Assembly (NCBI GenBank): GCA_001800075.1
Contig: MGUR01000014.1
Span: 1-17,994, forward strand
Length of the DNA stretch: 17,994 nt
Direction of reading: 5' to 3'
DNA from: Elusimicrobia bacterium RIFCSPLOWO2_01_FULL_59_12
Lineage (GTDB): Bacteria; Elusimicrobiota; Elusimicrobia; 2-01-FULL-59-12
Shown here one piece after another: positions 1 through 6,102 of this stretch; the first letter of the stretch is position 1, and every line of letters begins with the position of its first letter. The translations under genes and the position numbers were made by a program. The notes under the pieces were generated by a model, which searched no databases, was not told where the DNA came from, and saw only the letters and a program-made list of their open reading frames with translations.

Positions 1-1
1 C

Positions 2-655
2 ATCTTCGACTTCGACAACACGCTCATGGACTTCATTAAAATGAAGCGCGCCGCCGTGAACGCGGCCGTGGACGCCATGATCGACGCCGGCCTGCCGTAT
101 AAAAAGCAGGAGATGATCGACAAAATCTACAAGGTGTACTGGGAAGAGGGGATCGAAGACCAGCAGATCTTCGACAAAGTGCTCACCCAGGAATTCGGAA
201 AGATCGACTATAAAATCCTGGCGTCGGGGATCATCGGCTACCGGCGCGCCAAAGAAGGGACGCTGGCGCTCTACCCGCATGTTCACCTGACGCTGACCGG
301 CCTGGTCCACCGCGGCCTGAAAATGGCCGTGGTGTCCGATGCCCCGCGCCTGCCCGTATGGCTGCGCATCTGCGGCCTGGGACTCCAGCACTATTTCGAT
401 GCGGTCGTCACCTTTGACGACAGCGGGGTGAAAAAACCGGATCCCAAGCCTTTTCTCACGGCGCTCGACCGCTTGAAGCTCAAGCCGGACGAAGCCGTCA
501 TGATCGGCGACTGGGCCGAGCGCGACATGGTCGGCGCCAAAAAAGTCGGCCTCAAAACCGTTTTCGCCCGCTACGGCGACCTCCAAAACGCCCAAAACGT
601 CGAAGCCGACTACGAAATCGACGACATCCAGGAGCTTTTGGGCATCGTTTCCTAG
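2..655 (+). CDS. HAD-superfamily hydrolase (5' truncated by the window edge)
   Basis: The reading frame is open from base 2 and the start codon lies upstream of the window. The first visible residues, IFDFDNTL, are HAD motif I (DxDxT; nucleophile Asp plus acid/base Asp). Motif II follows as VVSDAP, motif III as the Lys in VKKPDPKPF, and motif IV as IGDWAERDMVGA, which contributes the Mg-binding acids. A helical cap of about 75 residues separates motifs I and II, as in subfamily I (haloacid dehalogenase, phosphoglycolate phosphatase or YjjG-type phosphatases). It should be a soluble Mg-dependent phosphatase or dehalogenase; the substrate cannot be told from the sequence. It ends 7 bases before the next gene, so the two are probably co-transcribed. 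The superfamily is secure, the substrate unknown. Confidence 0.9.
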   Translation: MFDFDNTLMDFIKMKRAAVNAAVDAMIDAGLPYKKQEMIDKIYKVYWEEGIEDQQIFDKVLTQEFGKIDYKILASGIIGYRRAKEGTLALYPHVHLTLTGLVHRGLKMAVVSDAPRLPVWLRICGLGLQHYFDAVVTFDDSGVKKPDPKPFLTALDRLKLKPDEAVMIGDWAERDMVGAKKVGLKTVFARYGDLQNAQNVEADYEIDDIQELLGIVS

Positions 656-662
656 AACGTGA

Positions 663-1550
663 ATGATGCTTAAAGGGGTCTTCTTACTTATCCTGTTAGT
701 CCTGCTGGCGTACTCGCTGAGCACCTTGGAGCGGCGTGCCTTGTATTTTCCCGACCGGCGGATCGCGGCGACGCCCGCGGCTTATCGCTTGTCTTATGAG
801 AACGTTTTCCTGCAAACGAACGATGGCCAGAAGCTTCACGGTTGGTTTATCCCGCAAAAAAATAAAGGGACGGCGCCCACGATCTTGTTTTTTCACGGGA
901 ACGCCGGGAACATCAGCCACCGGCTGGATAAAGCGCTGGATTTTCACAACCGGGGTTTCCAGGTTTTATTGTTTGACTACAGGGGATATGGCGAGAGTGA
1001 AGGCAAACCCTCCGAAAAAGGGACGTATCTCGATGGGGAGGCCGCTTATCGGTTCCTGGCGGATATCCAGAAAATCCCAGCCCGCAAGATCATTCTGTAT
1101 GGGGAATCCCTGGGAAGCGCGGTCGCGGTCGAGCTGGCGCGCCAGCATCCCGCCGTACCCGCATCCGCGCCTGCGGGTACGGCCCCTGATCTAGAAGAAC
1201 AAGGTCCGGGGGCCGGCGCGATCATCCTCGAAAGCCCCTTCACTTCCACGGTCGCGATGGGGAAGCTCGTGTATCCCTGGCTGCCGGTCCGCTGGCTGGT
1301 GAAGTACCGCTATGACAACCTGTCGAAGATTTCTGAGCTGCGCCTGCCGATCCTGATTCTGCACAGCCCCGACGATGAGATCGTTCCGTTCCGCATGGGC
1401 CAGCGGCTGTACGCGGCGGCGGCCAGCCCCAAGCGTCTGGTGGAGCTTACCGGCGGCCACAACGACGGCTACTACGCCACAGGGAAACGCTTCCTGGATT
1501 CGATCCAGACGTTCCTTCAAGACACCAACGTCCTCTCGCCTCGAAGTTGA
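663..1550 (+). CDS. Membrane-anchored alpha/beta hydrolase (BEM46/ABHD13/YfhR-like)
   Basis: A 295-residue serine hydrolase. Residues about 4-20 (GVFLLILLVLLAYSLS) form an N-terminal membrane anchor or uncleaved signal. The oxyanion region is FFHGNAGNISHRL and the strand-turn motif is FDYRGYGES. The nucleophile elbow is GESLGS, the acid is in LHSPDDEIVP and the catalytic His is in GGHNDGYY, so the triad is complete. The order and motifs match the BEM46/ABHD13/YfhR group of esterase-like proteins; the natural substrate is unknown. Between the helix after the nucleophile (ELARQHP) and the next strand (AIILESPF) about 20 extra Ala/Pro/Gly-rich residues appear, encoded by a palindromic insert (see 1152-1214). 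The start is ATG at 663, 7 bases after the HAD gene, with no clear Shine-Dalgarno; ATG 666 is equally possible. Confidence 0.88.
   Translation: MMLKGVFLLILLVLLAYSLSTLERRALYFPDRRIAATPAAYRLSYENVFLQTNDGQKLHGWFIPQKNKGTAPTILFFHGNAGNISHRLDKALDFHNRGFQVLLFDYRGYGESEGKPSEKGTYLDGEAAYRFLADIQKIPARKIILYGESLGSAVAVELARQHPAVPASAPAGTAPDLEEQGPGAGAIILESPFTSTVAMGKLVYPWLPVRWLVKYRYDNLSKISELRLPILILHSPDDEIVPFRMGQRLYAAAASPKRLVELTGGHNDGYYATGKRFLDSIQTFLQDTNVLSPRS
1152..1214. repeat. Palindromic insert inside the alpha/beta hydrolase gene
   Basis: An 11-base arm gccgtacccgc (1152-1162) is followed after 10 bases by its perfect reverse complement gcgggtacggc (1173-1183). A second, interleaved pair is ggcccc (1181-1186) and ggggcc (1209-1214). 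The stretch is in frame and encodes a low-complexity Ala/Pro/Gly segment at a position where related hydrolases pass directly from helix to strand. This resembles the in-frame palindromic elements known from Rickettsia genes, but I see no sequence relation to them. No second copy was noticed in the window. Confidence 0.6.
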
Positions 1551-1576
1551 CGTTTCCCTGACGGATATCCTATATT
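1547..1576 (+). promoter_or_regulatory. Sigma-70-type promoter of the fur-ZIP-Tiki-like operon
   Basis: TTGACG (1547-1552, 5 of 6 consensus) and TATATT (1571-1576, 5 of 6) are 18 bases apart. Transcription would start near 1583, about 26 bases before the GTG of the Fur-family gene. The -35 overlaps the last codons of the preceding hydrolase gene, so the regulator can be transcribed independently of it. Confidence 0.6.
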
Positions 1577-1591
1577 GAAACATCATTTCAA
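1575..1591. promoter_or_regulatory. Candidate Fur/Zur-family operator
   Basis: The perfect dyad TTGAAA-catca-TTTCAA lies over the end of the -10 element and the predicted start site of the fur gene promoter. Fur-family proteins commonly bind AT-rich dyads of this size in their own promoters. The sequence is not a textbook Fur, Zur or PerR box, so assignment rests on position and symmetry alone. Confidence 0.5.
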
Positions 1592-1608
1592 CAAGAAAAG
1601 GATGCGAA

Positions 1609-2100
1609 GTGACCCGAGAACTTGTCTTTTATCCGACTTGGACGGCCGGCCGGCAGGGCTACGCGGAGCGAATCCGCGAGGTCTTTCAGCAGCATCTTTC
1701 GACGCAGAACCTGCGTTTGACCAAACAGCGCGAGATGATTGTGGATTACCTCCTGAGCGCCGAACAGCATGTCACACAGAACGACGTGTGCCAGGCCCTG
1801 AAGCCCAAAGGGGTGGGGAAGGTCACCGTGTTCCGCACGCTGAAGATGCTGGAGGAATGCCATCTTGCGGAGCGCGTCACATCCCCTCACGGCCTGCCCA
1901 AATTCGAGATCAAGCACGAGCGGCCGCACCATGATCATTTGATCTGCATCGACTGCGGCAGCATCCGCGAAGTGCAGTGGCCTGAAGTCGAACGCGTCCA
2001 GGAAAAAACCTGCAAAGCGCTCCATTTCGCTCCGCTCTGGCACCGCCACGAGATGTTCGGGCGCTGCCAGCACTGCCAACACCCCCCTCCCCGGAATTGA
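1609..2100 (+). CDS. Fur-family metalloregulator (Fur/Zur/PerR type)
   Basis: A 163-residue cytoplasmic metal-dependent transcription regulator. A winged helix-turn-helix lies at about residues 33-90 (LRLTKQREMIVDYL, then VTVFRTLKMLEE). The His-rich dimerisation-domain motif is HHDHLICIDCG (H107, H108, H110, C113, C116), and a second CxxC is at C153/C156. The two CxxC pairs are the usual structural zinc site of the family. About 30 extra residues precede the core, slightly longer than typical. The start is GTG at 1609, chosen because AAAAGGA sits 6 bases upstream. Its stop overlaps the ATG of a ZIP metal transporter, which favours a zinc (Zur) or iron/manganese role in controlling that transporter. 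Which metal it senses cannot be decided from sequence. Confidence 0.92.
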   Translation: MTRELVFYPTWTAGRQGYAERIREVFQQHLSTQNLRLTKQREMIVDYLLSAEQHVTQNDVCQALKPKGVGKVTVFRTLKMLEECHLAERVTSPHGLPKFEIKHERPHHDHLICIDCGSIREVQWPEVERVQEKTCKALHFAPLWHRHEMFGRCQHCQHPPPRN

Positions 2101-2915
2101 TGAAAGTGGATTTCAACTACACGGCGATCCTGCTGGGCGGACTCTCCGGCTTCACGATCTTTCTGGGGCTGCCGCTGGCGTTCGTCACGTCGCTCAGCCA
2201 CCGCGTCCGCGGGTTTCTGACCGCGATGTCCACCGGCGTCCTCGTTTTCCTGCTGGTCGAAATCACCGCGAAAGTGCTCGACGATATCGAGGATTTGTTT
2301 TTGTCCACATCGGAAGGGTTCGATACGCTGGGGGACTCGGTCTTATACAGCACGATTTTTGCACTTGGACTCCTGATCGGTTTGATGGGGCTGGTGTGGT
2401 TTGAGAAGCGATTTGTCAAGGACGCCAAGGACGAATCGACTCCCCTGCAGAATGCGCGCCGGATCTCTCTCATGATCGCCATCGGGTTGGGCCTGCACAA
2501 TTTCAGCGAGGGTCTGGCCGTCGGCCAGGCGTTTGGCTGGGGGAATACGTCCTTGGGCCTGCTCCTGGTGGTGGGCTTCGCGCTGCACAACGCGACGGAA
2601 GGGTTCGGCATCGTGGCGCCGCTGACCGGGCACCCGACGTCCTGGGGTTTTCTGGGAGCCCTGGGACTGATCGGAGGCGCCCCGACGCTGATCGGAACGA
2701 TTATCGGCACCTGGTGGACCGTCAAGCCCGTCGAGATTTTTTTCCTCGCCCTGGCCAGCGGGTCGATTCTCTACATCATCGGCGAACTGCTTCACTTGGG
2801 CCGCAAACTCAAAGACGAAACAGTGGCGGCGGCCGGCCTGGTCCTCGGGTTTTTCCTCGCTTTTGTCACCGAACTCCTAATTTTGGTATCGTCCGGGGGC
2901 ATGACCCATGGGTAA
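2100..2915 (+). CDS. ZIP-family divalent metal transporter
   Basis: A 271-residue inner-membrane protein with about eight hydrophobic segments. The fourth and fifth helices carry the ZIP metal-binding signatures: GLHNFSEGLAVG and ALHNATEGFG, matching the HNxxEG pattern of bacterial ZIP proteins (ZupT, BbZIP). The loop after helix 3 is acidic and lysine-rich (FEKRFVKDAKDE) rather than His-rich. Function is expected to be uptake of zinc, iron or manganese into the cytoplasm. ATG 2100 shares its A with the TGA of the fur gene (TGATG), so translation is probably coupled; TTG 2097 is an alternative one codon longer. Control by the adjacent Fur-family protein is the natural inference. The 3' end overlaps the next gene by 8 bases. 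Confidence 0.92.
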   Translation: MKVDFNYTAILLGGLSGFTIFLGLPLAFVTSLSHRVRGFLTAMSTGVLVFLLVEITAKVLDDIEDLFLSTSEGFDTLGDSVLYSTIFALGLLIGLMGLVWFEKRFVKDAKDESTPLQNARRISLMIAIGLGLHNFSEGLAVGQAFGWGNTSLGLLLVVGFALHNATEGFGIVAPLTGHPTSWGFLGALGLIGGAPTLIGTIIGTWWTVKPVEIFFLALASGSILYIIGELLHLGRKLKDETVAAAGLVLGFFLAFVTELLILVSSGGMTHG

Positions 2916-3924
2916 GTCCCTTCTGTTGGCGATCTGGATCTGTGTCTGCAGCGCGGCGTTCGCCGCGGAGCAGCCGTACGGACGCCCGCCCTTCGCCATC
3001 CCACCCCGGCAGGGCACGATCACCGACTATTGGCGGCCGGTCAAAGGCGGCCAACCGCTCAATCTCCAACGCGAGCCGTTGGTGGTCATGATCCAGGATC
3101 TTCACGCCAACGTGGGGGTGCAGAAGAACATCGCAGCCATCCTTTACCGGCTGAACCGGCTCAATAAGGAACGGGGCTTACTGGTGTGCGTTGAAGGCGC
3201 CTCCGGGGAAGGCGATGTGTCGCTCCTGCGCAGCCTGCCCCGGCTGATCCGCCGCGGTTTCGAGGAAATGCTGCTGCGCCGGGCCTATCTCACCGGGGCC
3301 GAGCTGGCCGCCACCGAGACCGCCGCCGATGCGCTCCAGCAGGGCGGCGTGCTCTGGGGCCGATTCAAATCCTATTTTGTCAAAAGCCAGACGCCGGCGC
3401 CGGTGAGCCTCTCCACGATCCATTTGTGGGGGGTCGATGACCCGGATCTTTACCGCAAGAACTGGCGCGCCGCCAAGCAGGTCGACAAATACGGACCCCA
3501 GGCGCTCAATTATCTTCGTCCGACCAAGGGAATTCTAAAGGAAGGGGCGGGGAAGTCCATGCAGAAACAGCTGGATCTTGTCACCAAACTGTTGATGCTT
3601 CGGCTCCAACCGGATGAATACCGGGCGTATCTGCAGGGGCGGGCTTTGAACCCGCAGGGGCCGCCGGTGTACCAACAGACCGTTAAATTGGCGGAAGAGT
3701 ATTACCTTGCCGCGGATCAGCGCAGTCATGCGATGGCGGATAATCTGAAGAAGCGGATGGGAGCGGACGCGGGCATCACGGTGCTTATCAGCGGCGGGTT
3801 TCACACCGGCGAAATCGGGGAGATTCTCAAGAAACGCAACATCCCCTTTGCCGTCATCACCCCCGATGTGAAAGTGCTCGATCAAGACCAAGCCTACAAA
3901 GCCCGCCTGAGAGAAGAAGAGTAA
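2908..3924 (+). CDS. Secreted Tiki/EreA/ChaN-superfamily-like protein, function unknown
   Basis: A 338-residue protein with a signal peptide of about 19 residues (LLLAIWICVCSAAFA, cleavage before AEQ). Three short motifs recall the Tiki/TraB/EreA/ChaN group: VVMIQDLHAN (D64, H66), LLVCVEGASGEGD (E96) and ISGGFHTGEI (GxxH, H299). In that group, separated His and Glu residues form a metal or haem site or an esterase/protease centre. The middle (about 100-270) is helical and unrecognised apart from LWGVDDPDLY. The start ATG lies inside the ZIP gene (8-base overlap), so it belongs to the metal-regulated operon and may handle a metal or metal complex outside the cytoplasm. The superfamily link is from motif memory and is tentative. 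Confidence 0.6.
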   Translation: MGKSLLLAIWICVCSAAFAAEQPYGRPPFAIPPRQGTITDYWRPVKGGQPLNLQREPLVVMIQDLHANVGVQKNIAAILYRLNRLNKERGLLVCVEGASGEGDVSLLRSLPRLIRRGFEEMLLRRAYLTGAELAATETAADALQQGGVLWGRFKSYFVKSQTPAPVSLSTIHLWGVDDPDLYRKNWRAAKQVDKYGPQALNYLRPTKGILKEGAGKSMQKQLDLVTKLLMLRLQPDEYRAYLQGRALNPQGPPVYQQTVKLAEEYYLAADQRSHAMADNLKKRMGADAGITVLISGGFHTGEIGEILKKRNIPFAVITPDVKVLDQDQAYKARLREEE

Positions 3925-3936
3925 AACCTGTCTTAT

Positions 3937-4064
3937 CGTCATTCCGGCGGTCGTAAGCCGGCCCGCCACACGACCGGACGGGCCGTCCGCCGAGCTGTGT
4001 GGAGGACGGAATCCAGCGGCGTTTATGGCAAAGTCACTGGACCCCGGCTTTCGCCGGGGTGACG
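3937..4064. repeat. Palindromic intergenic repeat element between convergent genes
   Basis: The gap between two convergent genes is almost entirely one palindrome. Outer arms are CGTCATTCCGGC (3937-3948) and GCCGGGGTGACG (4053-4064; 10 of 12 complementary). An inner pair is GGAATCCAG (4008-4016) and CTGGACCCC (4037-4045). Internal hairpins are ccacac/gtgtgg (3966-3971/3997-4002) and an 8-bp stem ACCCCGGC-TTTC-GCCGGGGT (4041-4060). The form is that of dispersed MITE-like repeats. It has no T-tract, so it is not a canonical intrinsic terminator, but the stems could still protect or end both transcripts. Confidence 0.7.
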
Positions 4065-4069
4065 GACGT

Positions 4070-5950
4070 TTAGAAGGGTTGATTCCCGATGTTTGGAGAC
4101 GCGGCCAGCATTTGCGGCAGGATATCGCCGTAGTGACGAGGATCCGCGCTGACGAACTCCTCGCCGATGGAGGTGACCGGGGACCAAAACCAGCCGCGCG
4201 GATCCCATATTTGGGCCAGGGAGTAATTCTGCACGATTTGTTGGAAGGCCCCGGCGGCCTGGGGGTGATGGCGTTTCTGGTCGAACGCCTTCCCCAGGAT
4301 AAAATGGGCGGCGGCGACGTCATTCAAGGCCCAGTAGCTGAAAATCTCCTTCCGTTGTTCCGGCAGGCCGGAATACTCGACGAGATGTCCCACCTTGCGC
4401 GCCTTCTTCTCCTGGAGCTTCAGCGCCCATTCAGACCACTCGGCGATCGTCGCCTGCGCCTGCTGGATGGCGCGGTCGGTGTCCCCCTGTTGGAGATGCT
4501 GCCACGCCTGGATGACCATGTCGTCGGAAGCGCCATAGAGGACGCTCGGACGGGGGCGGTTCACCCGCGCGATCTTGGGTGCGGAGATATCGACCGCGGG
4601 AACGCCGGCGATGTCTTTACCGGCCAGCGGGTCGATCCCCAGGCCGGCGTAGCAGCGCCAGACGGCTGAGATCAAGGACGACGCCGGTCCGTCCGCGGCG
4701 TCCATCGGCGGGTACCACCCGTCATGGAAGAACTTCCCGTCGGTGGCGTAAGCGTACGCGGCCCCCGCCGCGTGGTTCGGCAGGGCGGCCTGGTCAAACT
4801 GTTCGGTCAAGAGAAGGGCTTTCTCGGTATAGGCCAGCGCTTTTTCCGGACGTCCCGCCTGTTCGCTGTAGTGCGCCATCGTATTCAGCGCATTGATGTA
4901 CTGCCCCAAGCCTTCGTACCAGATCATGCGATGACCGTTTTCAGCCGTGCGCGGCGCGGCTCCGCGGGGAATGACCTCTTCGGTAATCAGCGTGAATGTC
5001 AGATCGGCTTCGGGTTGATCGGTGGGATCCACCCCCGCCAGTCCATTGACGCTGACTTCAAATGATTCTTGCGCCTGGAGCATCAAGCGGTCCGGATCGA
5101 TGCCGCGCGCGTTCAGGCGCTCCGGCCCCAGCGCCGAGATCAGCCAGGTGATCGTGTCCAACGCTCGAATGCGGTCCACGCCATCGGGGTTCATGCCCCT
5201 GTTCATGGTGTAAGCCAGCCGGTCAAAAGCCGTGGTCACCAGCCAATCCTCCAGATTATTTTTCTCCGCTTCCAGCCACTGACGGTCCGCCGCCTCGAGG
5301 GCCGGTGCGCGCAGAAGTTCCGCCAGCAGAGCGTAGTAGCTGAGGTTGTTCTCCGTGGAGTATATTTTCGGCCAGGGGACGTCGTCTGCCCCGTGCATCG
5401 GGCCCATGGCCACCGCTCCCCCGCTGTGCGCGAGATCCTGGGCCGCCCAGTGAGCCACTTTCAAGGCCCACTCCGTGGCTTCCTTATCCTGGGTCACGTT
5501 GCCGAGCGTCGCCGCGAAGAGGCCGGCCCAGGCGTTGGGTCCCATGTGGATCGTTTTTTCGATGCCGTCCCCGCCGAACTCCGCGTTATAGAAATTCGCC
5601 AGCCCGGAGACGCCCTCCCGTCCGCTTTTAAGCGGTCCTTCCAGCCAGGCTGACCGGAAGAAATGGAAGATCCCGCGCGCGCGCTCGATATCTCCCAGCC
5701 TCAGCGCCAGAATGCCCGCTGCGGCCTGATCATAGGTGGAAGCCTGCTGGACCAGTTTGCGGTCCTGGGTGCCAAAGAAACTGATGAAAAGACCCGTTTC
5801 CGGGACCCAATGGTTTTTAACCAGATGATGATAGATCGCTTCCACGCGTGCAGCCTGAATGAAGGGCTTTTGCTCCTGGCCACCGTAGACGGGAGTAATG
5901 AAAAATTGGCACAAAAATCCGGACGCCAAGTTTTTAAGCAAGCGATGCAC
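4070..5950 (-). CDS. Secreted helical-toroid/TPR protein, function unknown
   Basis: A 626-residue protein with an N-terminal signal sequence (LLKNLASGFLCQFFITPVYG). The body looks like an (alpha/alpha)6 toroid. TYDQAAAGILALRLGDIERA, HMGPNAWAGLFAATL, YSTENNLSYYALLAELL and MIWYEGLGQYINAL resemble the helix-pair repeats of six-hairpin glycosidase-like or epimerase-like folds. The C-terminal third has TPR-like pairs (AWQHLQQGDTDRAIQQAQA, AAHFILGKAF) and ends with a Trp-rich segment around WDPRGWFWSPV. A carbohydrate-active or glycan-binding role is possible but unproven. The start is GTG 5950 because AAAGGA lies 6 to 7 bases upstream. It is transcribed alone, convergent with the fur operon, and its stop abuts the palindromic element. 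Confidence 0.75.
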   Translation of the reverse strand: MHRLLKNLASGFLCQFFITPVYGGQEQKPFIQAARVEAIYHHLVKNHWVPETGLFISFFGTQDRKLVQQASTYDQAAAGILALRLGDIERARGIFHFFRSAWLEGPLKSGREGVSGLANFYNAEFGGDGIEKTIHMGPNAWAGLFAATLGNVTQDKEATEWALKVAHWAAQDLAHSGGAVAMGPMHGADDVPWPKIYSTENNLSYYALLAELLRAPALEAADRQWLEAEKNNLEDWLVTTAFDRLAYTMNRGMNPDGVDRIRALDTITWLISALGPERLNARGIDPDRLMLQAQESFEVSVNGLAGVDPTDQPEADLTFTLITEEVIPRGAAPRTAENGHRMIWYEGLGQYINALNTMAHYSEQAGRPEKALAYTEKALLLTEQFDQAALPNHAAGAAYAYATDGKFFHDGWYPPMDAADGPASSLISAVWRCYAGLGIDPLAGKDIAGVPAVDISAPKIARVNRPRPSVLYGASDDMVIQAWQHLQQGDTDRAIQQAQATIAEWSEWALKLQEKKARKVGHLVEYSGLPEQRKEIFSYWALNDVAAAHFILGKAFDQKRHHPQAAGAFQQIVQNYSLAQIWDPRGWFWSPVTSIGEEFVSADPRHYGDILPQMLAASPNIGNQPF

Positions 5951-5991
5951 GCGATGTCCTTTCGGGGATGGGACGGGCTCGAAACTACATG

Positions 5992-6020
5992 CATATAGCC
6001 TGAGCGCACCCTCCTTTCAA
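5992..6020 (-). promoter_or_regulatory. Promoter of the toroid/TPR gene
   Basis: On the minus strand, TTGAAA (6020-6015, 5 of 6 consensus) and TATATG (5997-5992, 4 of 6) are separated by 17 bases. The predicted start near 5985 gives a leader of about 35 bases containing the Shine-Dalgarno AAAGGA. The -35 itself is inside a small hairpin, ctcctt/aaggag. Confidence 0.5.
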
Positions 6021-6026
6021 GGAGAG

Positions 6027-6062
6027 ATTTAACATGCATTAACAAATTTACATCTGTTAAAT
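6027..6062. promoter_or_regulatory. AT-rich inverted repeat upstream of the toroid gene promoter
   Basis: ATTTAACA (6027-6034) and TGTTAAAT (6055-6062) are perfect 8-base inverted copies 20 bases apart, with a further TTAACA at 6039-6044. The repeat sits directly upstream of the -35 in an otherwise GC-rich region, where an activator site or UP-element would lie. No regulator can be named. Confidence 0.4.
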
Positions 6063-6075
6063 AGGGTCCATTGTT

Positions 6076-6100
6076 GGGCCTATGGGCCTATGGGGGGGGG
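6076..6100. repeat. Tandem gggcctat duplication plus G9 tract
   Basis: Two adjacent copies of gggcctat (6076-6083, 6084-6091) run into nine consecutive G (6092-6100), two bases beyond the stop codon of the DUF819 gene. The homopolymer lies outside any gene, so it cannot switch a reading frame. Confidence 0.6.
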
Positions 6101-6102
6101 TG

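Noticed and set aside
4041..4060. ACCCCGGC hairpin as a standard intrinsic terminator
   Set aside because: There is no T-tract on either strand after the stem; it is better explained as part of the palindromic repeat.
4025..4669. Plus-strand open frame downstream of the Tiki-like gene
   Set aside because: It begins inside the palindromic element and runs antisense to the 626-residue toroid protein; no family features.
6092..6100. G9 tract as a phase-variable switch
   Set aside because: It lies just beyond the DUF819 stop codon and about 70 bases or more upstream of the divergent-side promoter elements, so slippage would not alter a reading frame.
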